Source of the DNA: Rhyacophila brunnea
Taxonomy: Eukaryota; Arthropoda; Insecta; Trichoptera; Rhyacophilidae
Reading direction: 5' to 3'
Length of the DNA stretch: 64,000 nucleotides
Assembly (NCBI GenBank): GCA_022495005.1
Contig: JAGYXB010001753.1
Location: 1,488,001 to 1,552,000 of the forward strand
Shown here piece by piece: positions 18,857 to 29,771 of this stretch. Below the pieces are notes generated by a model that was not told the origin of the DNA, did no database searches, and was given only the letters and a program-made list of their open reading frames with translations. The translations under genes were made by a program, and so were the position numbers. How positions within the stretch are numbered: position 1 is the stretch's first letter; the number at the start of each line of letters is the position of its first letter.

Positions 18857-19449
18857 CAGCATTGCCAACCTAATGTTTTTCTTGCCCGATCAAGCATTTT
18901 TCGATATGCATTTAGCTTGCAAAAAATGCATCTAGCTTATGGCATTTTTATTAACATTTTTTGATGCCTTCAACAGTTTTAAATGTGCTGAAATAAGCTA
19001 GATTTTTGGTTTATTTATTCAGATATTTAATGAAGGTAGGTCGATACTTGAAAAATAAAATAACTTAATGAAACAATAGGAGCATTCTTGGCATTATAGT
19101 GATATATTGGTATCAGATATTATAATTTAACGTTTGCTTAGGCATGTGGCATCAGATTGACGATTATCGGGAATCCACTTTCTGGTATGACCTAATTATT
19201 AATTATTGTAAGTTGTTAGATTAATTAATTATTTTTCGTCATTTTTTAAATGAATTTCTAGGAAACTGTGATTTGATTTTTACATGTGTGCCCATTTTTT
19301 CAATTTTTGGACTTTTTTCGATCAGCAAAAACAGATAGGTACCTACTATTGAAATTTTATTTTTGCAAAATCTAGCATTTTTTTCTGCCAAATAGTGTGT
19401 TTTCGTACACCGTTTGGATTTTTTTTGTCAATGACAGTAGGCAACACTG
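18857..19449. mobile_element. hAT-like non-autonomous element
   Basis: Ends CAGCATTGCCAAC and GTAGGCAACACTG are imperfect inverted repeats. Flanking 8-mers caaccaat (18849-18856) and caaccgat (19450-19457) match at 7 of 8 positions, the hAT duplication length. The interior repeats 'gctag' and 'gcatttttt' words and is non-coding. Confidence 0.65.
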
Positions 19450-19816
19450 CAACCGATATTATTAGTTGCAAAAGTAGGTGTGTGTCACTGCTAAAATCAG
19501 TGATTGACAAGCTATATTATCTCAATAATATTGAAGAATATAATATGAACGCGGATTTGCAATGTAGGTAGAGTACAGTTTCGATCGTAGTGCTAATTAT
19601 GGCACATGCTTCGAATGCAACATAGTAAATAAACTCTTTGTACAAAATGATCAGTGTTGCATATTCAAATAAATAGTAATAATTTGAACGAAATATGGAA
19701 TCGAAAATATTCATTTGTTGCGAACAGGTTACCGCATTACTTTCGAAGATAATCAATAACTAGCACTACCATCGTAATTCGCCAATGAGGGACAATAGAG
19801 GACCACTTCGAAAATC

Positions 19817-20196
19817 AAGGCTATACTTCAGCTGGGGCACGGTCTAAAACGATCGTGACTACGCGACGCGAAGATTGTGCAAATGACGCGTGCAGAACAA
19901 AACATAATTTGTCATAAAAAGTCAACATGCGTCCATTTAATGTTATGTTTATTGTTCTATTACTACTAATAATAATATATTCATTGACATGTTTTCTTTT
20001 TCAAGTAAATGGGTAACGTTTTTTAGTCATCTTTACACGATTTAAGAATTAATTCCTCCGTCGCCATCACAAAACAAATTGACGTGTTCACAGCTCGACT
20101 TTCGCTCTTGATTGCCAGCCAGTCCGAAATTTCGTCGTACCTATAGTTGACAATAATTATTTGCCGTTTCACCGAAGTACCGTCTTGTGGAAAAGA
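19817..20196 (+). repeat. Dispersed repeat family B, copy 1
   Basis: Co-linear with 45689-46055, sharing 'gtcatctttacacgatttaa' and 'catgcgtccatttaatgtta' among others, with about 15-20% differences by eye. No terminal repeats recognised. The copy at 45.7 kb overlaps a small open frame. Confidence 0.6.
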
Positions 20197-20904
20197 ACAC
20201 GTTCTCCTTTTGAATTGATATCATATTATGGTGAGACTAAATTGTGAACCATATTGGATTGGTATTGATTTCCTCAATATATACGTCTTATAAATATTAT
20301 AATATAAAGTACTTTTTATTGCATTGTGAGTAACTAATGCCATTATTGTGGTAATGTTATTAAATAAATACTTCTGAAGTTGACGTCCGTTTTTCCGTTC
20401 TGATATTCGGTTGGTTGGCGAACTATTGGATTAGTAAATTTAAATTTGCCCTGTTGGGTTTTTGTATCGCTTAACCCAATTATTATCGTGGGGTCGTTCG
20501 AGCGTACATGTCACGGGGAAATATCGGTATAATACAAGTGGGGGTAGTTACCGTTTAAAAATAAATCATTGATAATTATGTATAGGCACCTAAATTATAA
20601 ATAAAAACGATTTTTCAAACAGCTAACTAACATTGTGGAGGCGACTTTATCATAAAATTTAAGAGATGTGTTTGTTCATTGAATCTAGCCTGGGGGCCCG
20701 GCGTGGCGGGTCTGCCAGTTAAATAAGTTCAACGCACATCACAAATTTGCTCTAATAGTATGAAAAAGTCGCAATTTTCATTCAAGGTTATAAATGTTTT
20801 TAAATATGAGGCTGTGTGATGCATTTCTTGATTGTTTTGTGTTGATGTGTGTGTGTCGACAACTCCATAATTTAAGTAGATGTATTAAAAATACAAAAAA
20901 TCGC

Positions 20905-21260
20905 CGAAACATCTGGAAAAAATAATGACACTCACTTTTTTGTCGGGTCTGCCGAATGGCATAATCTGTTCTAACGCTATTACAATAAAGGTGATATTGC
21001 TATAAATTCCCAATACTTGTTGTCGGGTCTGCCGAATGGTTCGGTTCGAACGGGTTCGCTCAAATGAACATTGACACTAGAAACACTCTTCTAACGCCAT
21101 TACAATAAAGGTGATATTGCTATAAATTCCCGATGCGTGGTAATGGAAATTGCGTGACGTCTACTTATAGACTGCGAATATCGATATGCACGAATTTACT
21201 TGCTAGCTACTGTATTGAGTGCGTTGTCCATTAATAATGTCATTGCTTAAAATACACTGA
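20905..21260. repeat. Repeat related to the 4597-5601 element, with internal duplication
   Basis: Contains two copies, about 105 bases apart, of 'gtcgggtctgccgaatgg' followed by 'ttacaataaaggtgatattg'. The same words occur singly in the THAP-type element. Probably a rearranged deletion derivative. A 15-base G run follows at about 21343-21357. Confidence 0.5.
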
Positions 21261-21786
21261 TTTCCCTTAATTTTACCTCGAACACTATTTGGAAAACGCT
21301 ACTGTTCAGTGTCACACTGCCTTTAACCTGAGCGATAGGTATGGGGGGGGGGGGGGGCTATTGGTTCTACAATCCGTTAAGGATCTTGACCAGGCCCCAA
21401 AGAAGCTTCCTAACAGATTTTTTTCAGGAGATATATTTATAGGTCACGTCTTTCTATCAGAGTATTAGGACATTATAAATCGGCACGTCACCGCTCGGCT
21501 ATCGTGGGCTACAGGGAACTCGGAAATAATGGGAACTGAAATACCTAACGGGTAAGGAGTAACAGGTAACCGATCTCGAGTAAGGAATCATTCGGGATAA
21601 ACTTAAACACGTGTCAAGGATATGTCATACGTCGAATACTGACAACTGCTCTTGATTTATGCATTGACGCTCATTTAGTATTGGTGTATTACACACACTA
21701 TTGACATTCACATATTCAAAACCCAGCATCAAAATGTAGTGTATTGAATATTGCCTATCTGAATTCTATTTATTATCTGTTCTATA

Positions 21787-22000
21787 CAGTGTTGCCATAT
21801 TTTTCTATGCTGATTATAGTACAAAGGCGTAAAAATTATAGTATTTCTAAAAAATATATAGTACAGGAACATTTTTCGTCTTGAATCCCTTAAAATTATA
21901 GTATTTTGGTATATTTGGCGTAAAATTATAGTATTTTACATTTTTCGCGAAATCAAAATTATAGTATTGTACTATAATTATAGTACGGTTGGCATCACTG
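21787..22000. mobile_element. hAT MITE with perfect 8-bp target duplication
   Basis: The element starts CAGTGTTGCCA and ends TGGCATCACTG, and is flanked by identical 8-mers GTTCTATA at 21779-21786 and 22001-22008. The 214-base interior holds several copies of the word AATTATAGTATT, which may be subterminal binding repeats. Non-coding. Confidence 0.8.
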
Positions 22001-22278
22001 GTTCTATAGTGGGCTACATACAATTGATAATTAAACTTTTTTAATCGTTTTGTTTTTAATCCATAAACTTGTATTTAAGTGTAGTTACCTAATACCGGTC
22101 GGTGTATTTTTTACCTTTTTTTGTATCGTTGGCTATTCTTCCACCGCGCCATCGAATGGCGGAAACCTTACAATAGTCTAGTTCTAGTTCAAAGTGTTTG
22201 ATAAAAACGTCCGTGGAAATTGAAAGGCACGAGGGCATGGCTTTGTTCCCTCCACCACCCTGTACGGCGTCGCGTTTT

Positions 22279-23132
22279 TTAAGGGGGAGACGCATGCCAG
22301 CAGAGAACCTAGCGGAAATATACGAAGCTTGCAATTTGAGATTTTTTTTTGATAATTTACAATTTCAACTGTATTATTTAATAAATATGTATCCGAAAAC
22401 ATTAAAAAGATTTTTTATTTTTTTTTAAACTTAAAGATAAACTTACAATTGTAAAAAAATGTAATAAAATGTGAATTCGTTGCAGGGTCAAATCTTATTA
22501 TTGCATTATATTTTATGGTCATAATTATCATTAAAATTTAGTTTATTAAGTTTTAGATTTTATGTGGCTTAGATTTTTGACTAATTCATCGTTTTAATAT
22601 TTTTTATATATATTTTAAAAAACGTCGATTTTTATAAAAATATAAATGTGTATAACTTGAAATCCTTTTTATTTATATCAACTCGAGCTTCAATATTGTG
22701 ACCATGCCTAAAATAAAATTTGATATAAATAAAAAGGATTTCAAGTTATACACATTTATATTTTTTTTTAAATCGATGTTTTTTAAAATATATATAAAAA
22801 TATTAAAACGATGAATTATTCAAAAATCTACACCACATAAAATCTAAAACTTAATAAACTAAATTTTAATGATAAATATGGCCATAAAATATAATGTAAT
22901 AATAAGATTTGACCCTGCAACGAATTCACGTTTTATTACATTTTTTTACAATTGCCAGTTTATCTTTAAATTTAAAAAAAAAATAAAAAATCTTTTTAGT
23001 GTTTTCAGATACATATTTATTAATTACTACAGTTGAAATTATAAATTATCAAAAAAAATCTCAAATTGCAAGCTTCGTATTTTTCCGTTAGGTGCCTCTT
23101 TTCGCCTCTGATAGTATAAGCATCCCCCTTAA
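22279..23132. mobile_element. TTAA-bounded foldback element, 854 bp
   Basis: Left arm 22279-22680 and right arm 22721-23132 are reverse complements along about 400 bases with scattered differences, around a 40-base spacer. Outer ends are TTAAGGGGGA on both sides. TTAA is the likely target duplication, pointing to a piggyBac-like mobiliser. The short frames in it are incidental. Confidence 0.8.
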
Positions 23133-23646
23133 GGGGCGCTTCTGTAGGTTGACAGTAACGCGTGTTTCAGTTAAGATTGTCTCCGGGCTGATTGCGTTAG
23201 TTATCTTTCAGCCGATATATGGAGGAACTCCTCGACGTATGTACATATATGTATGGCATTGGAAACGGGAATTAGTCCGCCAAAGCTGTCCTTAGACTTG
23301 GGGATTATAATCCCGGACAGAATGTTCAAACTCGGGATTCTCGACCCCCTATCCCGAGATTCCGTGATATAATGTATGAAAGTTTCCACAATAATGTTTT
23401 TTTAGTATTTGTTAGTAGGTACTGGGTAGGTATATAACTATATATAGCTAGTCGGTACTTAGCAGTGGCGTGCAGTGATTTGTGGGGATGGTGTTAAAAT
23501 AATAAAATAATATGTATTATAATATATCCAATATTTGTTATATAATACTGTTATCGATATAGGGTTTTGTAACAAATTTAGTCTTGATATGTTTTGTGAC
23601 GAAGTACCTAACGAAGCAGTATAGCGTGTGTTATTGTAGATTATAT

Positions 23647-24806
23647 TCTTCTTCTTCTTCTTTCTCGGCACTACATCCCGGGGCGGGATTTGGCCTCCTC
23701 TACAATTGTCCTCCACACGCTCCTTTCCCTGGCTGCTCCTCTCCAGTCTCCAGCCCTCCCCATCTTTCTCCAGTCCTCTTCGATACAGTCAGCCCACCTC
23801 TTCTTTGGTCTGCCCCTAGACCGTTTCCACTGTGGGATCCACTTGGTCATGATTTTTGGCGTCCTGTGCTCAGGCATTCTCTCAACGTGTCCAGCCCACC
23901 TTAGTCTTTGGGATCGACAGAATTTCACCACCGTTTCATGTTTTATTAACTCTTCTAACTCGTGGTTCATTTTTATCCTGTAACTTCCATTTTCCAATGT
24001 GGGCCCGAAAATTCTCCTGAGGATCTTTCTTTCGAATATGGCCAGTTTATGTTCTTCCCTTTGAATGAGGCACCATGTCTCACAGCCATAGGTAGCTACT
24101 GGTCGAATAACTGTTTTGTAGATAAGCAGTTTGCTATTCTTGCTTAGGATTTTCGAACTCAGTAGACCCTTACAGGCGTAGAAGCACTTATTAGCAGTTA
24201 TGAGTCGTATGTTCACCTCTTCTGTTGTTTTATTGAGTGTGTTTAGGTTAGAGCCCAGGTACGTGAAGCTCTGAACCTCTTCCCATACCTGCTGCTCCAC
24301 ACAGATATTTCGAGGTGGACCCTGCTCTCGCGTGGATACCATGTATTTTGTTTTGCAGGCATTTATTTCTAATCCAAGCTTTTCCGCTTCCTTTTTCAAT
24401 GTTGTGCATGGTCGATCAGTCTTTGTTTGGATCGGCTAGTTATGACTATGTCGTCAGCATAGGCGCACATCTGGGATGTGTTAAAGTTAACACATCCCCT
24501 TATGTCAACCTTACGGGCTATGGCCTCGAGAACCAGGTTGAACATCATGGTGGAGAGTGCGTCACCCTGCCTTACACCAGACTCAATCACAATATGGTCC
24601 GTTAGCTCATTTTGTATGTTTATGACGGCCTTTGACTCAGTTAGGGAGACATGTATCAGTCTTCCAAGCTTTGAGGGGATTCCTAGTAATTTTAGTGCAT
24701 GCAACATTTTTTCTCCGTTGATACTGTCAAAAGCTTGTTTGAAGTCGATGAAGACATGATACAAAATCATATTATACTCATACGCCTTTTCCATAGTTTG
24801 CCGCAG
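23647..24806 (-). mobile_element. Non-LTR retrotransposon (RTE/Jockey-like), 5' truncated
   Basis: Minus-strand copy with a GAA-repeat tail (23647-23662) and a 13-bp target duplication, TTGTAGATTATAT, at 23634-23646 and 24807-24819. 5' truncation plus a simple-repeat tail and a direct duplication is the signature of target-primed insertion. It carries the reverse transcriptase and the C-terminal part of ORF2. Confidence 0.88.
23671..24806 (-). pseudogene. Reverse transcriptase ORF2 fragment, one frameshift
   Basis: From the 5' truncation at about 24806, the frame shows LYHVFIDFKQAFDSI (palm, first catalytic Asp), SGVRQGDALSTMMFNLVLEA (the RQGD-LS motif) and CAYADDIVI (the YADD catalytic box). 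It then hits a stop at about 24396. The downstream part is open in another frame to TAG at 23671: LGLEINACKTKYM, then SFTYLGS, and the C-terminal signature RLRWAGHVERM with GRPKKRW, typical of these LINE proteins. One frameshift between the parts and the missing N-terminal endonuclease make this copy non-functional. Only about 24 bases separate the stop from the GAA tail. Confidence 0.88.
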
Positions 24807-24840
24807 TTGTAGATTATATATAATAGTGTATTATATAGTC

Positions 24841-25399
24841 CAGTGGCGAAAGGTGGGCGTAGGCAATTATGATATGACATAAATAGTGCACACTAAACTA
24901 TGTCAGTCATTCGTATTTGTTTTCATTGAACTAAGACTACAAATTGCAGATAGTGTTGGTTACTTTTTAAAAATAAATTTAATTCTGTATACTATATAAT
25001 ATAATACATAATAGGTAATAGTCAAACAATATTCGTCGCTATCTAAAATAATCAAACATAATATTAGATATTTTATAGATATCTGTTATGGATTGGTTTA
25101 GGCAGGGCTTAATGAATCTAAAAAAACTAACCAACACCATTATTATGTAATACTATGTGTTCTTAATTAAACGAAAACAAATAAGTATGACTGTAAAAGT
25201 ATGCAATATTTATGCCGGATCGCCCATAGCATAATATCTAAACTATTATGGTTTGATTTAGGCAGAGTTTATTTTTGTTTTAATAACTAACCAGTACCAT
25301 ATGCAATTTGTATTCTTAGTTCGATGAAAACAAATAAGTATGACTTTCAAAATTTTGTGTGCACTATTTATATCGGATCTCCACAGAATACCTCCACTG
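24841..25399. mobile_element. hAT-like MITE, CAGTGGCG family, 559 bp
   Basis: Begins CAGTGGCGAAAGGTGGGCGT and ends 'cctccactg'. Contains several mirrored copies of the family body ('gtgcacactaaact', 'gttttcattgaac'), so it is composed of nested or tandem units. No convincing 8-bp duplication. It starts 22 bases from the LINE target duplication. Confidence 0.6.
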
Positions 25400-26291
25400 T
25401 TACATACTAGAACTAGACTAGAGTATTAAAACTTATTTTTGTGAAAGAAAAAAAAACTAATTCCGGTGTTTAAGGATCCGGTATCCCGGGACGGCAAACC
25501 CTACCACTAATATTATGTAAATAGTGTCATCATATGCGTGAGCAGGCATCTGGCATGGTCAGTATCCCACCCCGTTGCGCCATACTAGGCGTTATTAATC
25601 TTCGATGATGACTTATTTTGGTATTATAACTGGCACGTTTCAACAGGGCACCTCTACTATTTTATCTACGGTGGCCATGTGTAGTATTTACTATGTATTA
25701 TTGTATTATATCAAGCATTATTTGTTGACAGCGAGTGCGAAACCCCAAAAGTTTACTTGCTAGTAATAATTAAACCAAAATCAATATGATTTATGGACGG
25801 AGACTTACTTGTTCAGAACGTTTCAGGGATTTTACCTTGTTGTGGAAATTTAAAATCAGTTGTTAACTAGCTTCTTTCGATGGAGTTGTCTTTATTATGT
25901 CTCCTGATATGTATAGAAACGTTTAAAACTAGTAAATCTGTCGCAAAATTGAAGACAAAATACAGTGATAGAGAAATTATAGATAAATCAAACGTAGAAA
26001 ATCTAATGTTGTGGTTGTGGATGGACGTTTAAATGTTTGTGGGATTGCGAGGAATTAGAGACAAAACGTTCTTGTTTGTACCTGTTTATCTTATAATATT
26101 ATTGGGCATATGAAAATAAATGTGTGATAAATAAAATTATACAATGTTGCATTGTATTGTAGTAGTTTGTGAAGTGAATTAAAAGGATTGCTATGAGACG
26201 AGTCATCTAAATCGATGTATGATTAGAAACAGTGTTTCGTATGAAGAAGTGACTAAAGAAATCCTGAAGAATTGATGTGTGGACTTCTAAA
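25400..26291. other. Upstream flank of the 26.3-kb gene
   Basis: AT-rich with no coding frame. An ATG at 26275 opens a short frame that overlaps the start of the downstream gene in another phase, which could act as an upstream ORF. An in-frame TGA at 26265-26267 bounds the main frame. No TATA box was clearly placed. Confidence 0.4.
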
Positions 26292-27602
26292 ATGGCGAAA
26301 AAAATATTCCGGACAGAGAAGTTGGAGCAAGTTAAAGAGCGCACCACAAACATGTTCCAGCAGTGTGGAGGCTCAAACGATGGCCGGCGACCGTCAGAGT
26401 CACCAGTCGGCGTCCACATGGAGTATTCACCCGGACTGAATGACCTAAAAATCTGCACGTTGGAAAGTACCTATCGTCGCCCCATGGAAGTGATCGGCGC
26501 CAGACGCTTTGTGAGCGATTCTGACATATTCAGATACCGCGATCAAGACTGGTACAGAGAGCCAAGATACCTGGATTCTAACGCTATTTACTCGGCGCCT
26601 GTTAACTTCGAAATCGTTTCTGCTCGATATCCATCGGCGGAAGAAAACATCTCAGCTGCAGTAGCCACTGAAAGGAACGTGTTCGTAAGGTTTAGATCGT
26701 TTCTGGGCATGCAAGGTAGCACTCAAAGAGTGGACGTTTTTACTGATAGTGCTGAGTATTATCCAAGAGAAGTTGCCACAGCGGATGAGGGAGGAATTGT
26801 GAGGATGAAGACGCTGTTTGGAAGGAAAACTGTGACGGAAGCTAGAACCTTTGAAAGGGATTTATCTGAAGGACATTCTACGAAAGGAATCGACCGTTTA
26901 AAAAGTATATTCAATGTCAGAAAACCGACAAGAAATATTGAAAGTAACATTACAACCGTAAGAGAAACTAGTCACACTGGAATAATTAGAATGAAGAATT
27001 TCTTTACTAATAAAAACGCAAGATCAGACATAGAAGCTGATAAACCAGAAACGAATGTATTTCGCATTAAAAAAATGTTTAGAAGAAACGCCAAAACTGA
27101 TTCAGTATCACCTTCAATATATGATAACGTAACGCCTCAAATAATGGAAACAAACGAAGCTCCTACTGTCACAGTTCGTATTAAAAAACTCTTCAAAATG
27201 GAATCAAAAGCAGACGTTGATAAAAATGTACCACATATTGAAACAGACGACAGACAAGTATTCAGTAGGCAGTCGACTAGTATTCCTACCCGCGTCGATG
27301 TCGATGAACCGGCTCCGGTCTGTATGCAAACCGTGATGCAGAGGATTCGCGCTACTTTGTCCGGAGCCAGGCCGGAGCACGTGGAAATTGAGCAGCCGAA
27401 AGTGGAGACGTTGGAACTGGATAACAGAAAAAGAAAATTTGGCAGCACTGCACGGAAGCGATATGGGTGCGAGGCGGAGACGGGACCGAAGAGGTGCGTC
27501 CGTCTGATGAGCTGCTGTCAGAGTGTTAGGAGACTGTTTTGTCCTAACGCTCGAGAGGCGGCATCTCAAGAATACCCTGCGCCGTTTACTCAGGTCAGAT
27601 AG
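26292..27602 (+). CDS. Unrecognised protein with a repeated R-[IML]-K-x-x-F motif (436 aa or exon)
   Basis: ATG at 26292 has strong context (AAAATGGCG) and an in-frame TGA 27 bases upstream. Counting from it, a motif of the form I/V-x-R-M/L/I-K-x-x-F recurs at about residues 129-137, 169-178, 199-208, 230-239, 255-263, 292-301 and, weaker, 348-356. Examples are GIVRMKTLFGRK, GIDRLKSIFNVRK, GIIRMKNFFTNK, NVFRIKKMFRRN and VTVRIKKLFKME. Spacing is 25-37 residues, often 31. The N-terminus is basic (MAKKIFRTEKLEQVKERTT). The C-terminus has KRKFGSTARKRY and a cysteine cluster (CVRLMSCCQSVRRLFC). No signal peptide or membrane span. The last codons read CAG/GTCAGATAG, so the frame may end or splice there; no AATAAA follows closely. 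The function is unknown. Confidence 0.65.
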   Translation: MAKKIFRTEKLEQVKERTTNMFQQCGGSNDGRRPSESPVGVHMEYSPGLNDLKICTLESTYRRPMEVIGARRFVSDSDIFRYRDQDWYREPRYLDSNAIYSAPVNFEIVSARYPSAEENISAAVATERNVFVRFRSFLGMQGSTQRVDVFTDSAEYYPREVATADEGGIVRMKTLFGRKTVTEARTFERDLSEGHSTKGIDRLKSIFNVRKPTRNIESNITTVRETSHTGIIRMKNFFTNKNARSDIEADKPETNVFRIKKMFRRNAKTDSVSPSIYDNVTPQIMETNEAPTVTVRIKKLFKMESKADVDKNVPHIETDDRQVFSRQSTSIPTRVDVDEPAPVCMQTVMQRIRATLSGARPEHVEIEQPKVETLELDNRKRKFGSTARKRYGCEAETGPKRCVRLMSCCQSVRRLFCPNAREAASQEYPAPFTQVR

Positions 27603-27904
27603 GTTTCTGAAGAATCACACTAATTCGAGAACTTAACGATTTTATACCCACCTTCTTCAGTAAACTTTTTTTTGTTTTAATTGTCTATTGTCAGGACCCC
27701 TTTAAAGAACATTCGATAATTTGTATGCGTGTATGCGTTGTAGTTGTAGGTAGGTATTTATTTTTCCTTTAAATGTATTGTATTTAAACCTGGGCGTATG
27801 TCATGCATGGCCCTCACGAGGGGAGGGGGTGGCGCGGCTTGTCAGATCGGCCAGTATTATGAACAGCAGACAAAAGCGACTTTACATAGAAAATATGAAC
27901 ATAC

Positions 27905-28166
27905 TATCGTCTCTGTTCTGGCAGAACACACTAACTGGAGAATACTAGTTTTGAGTAATTTGACTTTGAAGTTGTTAAAATGTTTGAAATGGTCTATCAT
28001 GTGAGTTTATTAAGTAATCGTAAAAAGGATGACTTTAAAATAAAGACTGTTTATTTATTAAGAAGGTTTCCAGACGGTAAAGTTTGAAATAAGGAACATT
28101 TTGGTATAACTAACTCAATATGTAATTTTTTCGAATTAGTGTCTTCTGCCAGAACAATGACGATAT
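27905..28166 (+). mobile_element. MITE, GTTCTGGCAGAA family, copy 2
   Basis: Near-identical to 16422-16680 in the same orientation. The outer ends here extend the inverted repeat to ATCGTC...GACGAT, with TA on both sides, so a TA target (Tc1/mariner-like) is possible. Confidence 0.7.
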
Positions 28167-28169
28167 ATA

Positions 28170-28970
28170 GGTACTAGAAAAAAATTATTTCGACACCCTA
28201 CGGGATTTGAACTTCTAACCACTGGATTCGCGCCAAAGTGATTTTCCATCCAAGATACGGGCACCCTTATTAATTACGACGAATTTAACTAGTAGTTTTA
28301 GTGCTTATCAAATCAATGTAGGTATCAATTAAATACCTTAATTAGTAACCGACGTTGGGATCACTACAAATGTTGAATTGGAATGTATTTTTTTTTATAT
28401 CATAATCATCATCTGATTTATGTTACTCTAAATCGTGTAGAGCAGCGTTTCCCAATTAAATTTAGTTATAGGGTTTTTCTCTTAATCAAATGATAATAAC
28501 TATAGTATCAGATTATTTATATACATTATCATTACGTATTCTGAAATCGTTTTCCGGACAGGGAAACATTCAAAATTCTCTGTACTGCAAAAAATATCAT
28601 CACTATTACGAATAAATTTAACTTATTGGGTCCTAACCTATACGTAGGTCATGTGATTTTAAGGGGTCGTCAGTTATGTATTCATTTTCATAACCCACTA
28701 ATTTATACCGTGATTAGTAAAAAAGTCGCCTGCAGTGTCATTACGTGTACATTTATTTGTTTTAAATACACCACAGCAGGTCTCTCTCAGGTCTCAGATT
28801 ATGCTAATGTAATTATATGACGCGAAAAGTAGGATTTGGCAAGGTGTGGTAGCAGTTTTGAAGCAGGGTTCGCTTTATTACTTAAGATCATAAACATATA
28901 CCAAGGGACACAAAGCGCATCGACTGTCTTCAAGTATTGTATGCGAGTTATGTTAACGTGACAATTTTTA
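28170..28970. other. Non-coding stretch with a weak tRNA-like fragment
   Basis: 28190-28270 read on the minus strand looks like a decayed tRNA-derived sequence (GTTCAAATCC box and 'gcccgtatcttggatgg'). The rest shows nothing recognisable. Confidence 0.3.
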
Positions 28971-29090
28971 AGTATTGAAACATATTCTTTAACGCGTGTT
29001 TAAGTTTATCCGATATTTTTCCACTTTCGAGATCCGAACCCTGGTGTACCTACCACACCCGGTGGGGTAAGGCAGTTCCCAATAATTTTG
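28970..29090 (-). repeat. SINE-like dispersed repeat family C
   Basis: The words 'cgtgtttaagtttatcc', 'gatccgaaccctggtg' and 'taccacacccggtgggg' recur in part at about 54655-54730 and 58078-58155. On the minus strand it contains a B-box-like GGGTTCGGATC, so it is probably tRNA-derived. Confidence 0.45.
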
Positions 29091-29474
29091 TACTCCTTGT
29101 TTGTTGGCTACATATTATTATAAACACTCATTCTGATAGTTTTTTTGTTAGTAAGTAGGTATGCCTAGGTTTTCATAGAATTAGCTGTTTCGCCGTATAA
29201 ACTAATTTGATTCTGTTCTCGGTATCGGTCCAAAGTTACTGGGAAATAAAATGTGTTTGCGCCAAACAAAACGGAAAAAAATCATTAAATTTTGCATGCC
29301 ACATAAACCTCATTATGTGTTAGTTAGTTATATTTTTATTATCACATTGTATGGAGCATGGGCCTACCGTTCTTTGTTAGCCTCGTTATTTTTTTTTTTG
29401 CATTGTAGGTATTAAATTAAATTTATTCGCGGTGCTTACATACACTTATTAGAGTATTGATTTTCCGAGTAGTT

Positions 29475-29640
29475 TACTTCGTCGCCCGTCTCTGCGCTCT
29501 AGCGATATGCCATGACCGGGTTCGATTCCTCCAGCTGGTGACATTTTACATTTGTATTGAAATCTGCGCTCACTGTGGGTGAATTGGAAGAGCGGCCGGT
29601 TATGAAGCCGTGGGTTTCAGTTCAGTCCTTGTAAAAAAAG
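29475..29640 (+). repeat. tRNA-derived SINE-like sequence
   Basis: Carries a B box (GGGTTCGATTCC at about 29518-29529) and a second tRNA-like segment ending 'gtgggtttcagttcagtcc', then 'ttgtaaaaaaag'. No complete cloverleaf was built, so it is not called as a tRNA gene. Confidence 0.35.
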
Positions 29641-29771
29641 TCTTGTTAATATATAGCGTCCCTCATTAATCAGTCCACTGTAGGCCTCGGTGCTGGCAAG
29701 ACGCATATTACACAGTCACGCAAATTAACATCTTTATATAATCAACCCAAATAAATCTAATATCAAAAGTC

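Noticed and set aside
22089..22428. Frames of 72-81 codons on both strands
   Set aside because: Fall across the left arm of a foldback element; low-complexity translation.
23584..24759. Several plus-strand frames of 60-106 codons
   Set aside because: Antisense shadows of the LINE reverse transcriptase; GC-rich codon mirror, no domain.
24841..25399. 8-bp target duplication for this MITE
   Set aside because: Flanks atatagtc and ttacatac do not match, so the ends may be misplaced or the duplication lost.
26207..27569. Minus frames of 83-121 codons opposite the 26.3-kb gene
   Set aside because: Shadows of the longer plus frame, which has a clear start context and internal repeats.
28190..28270. 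tRNA gene on the minus strand
   Set aside because: Only a weak B-box-like word; arms do not pair.
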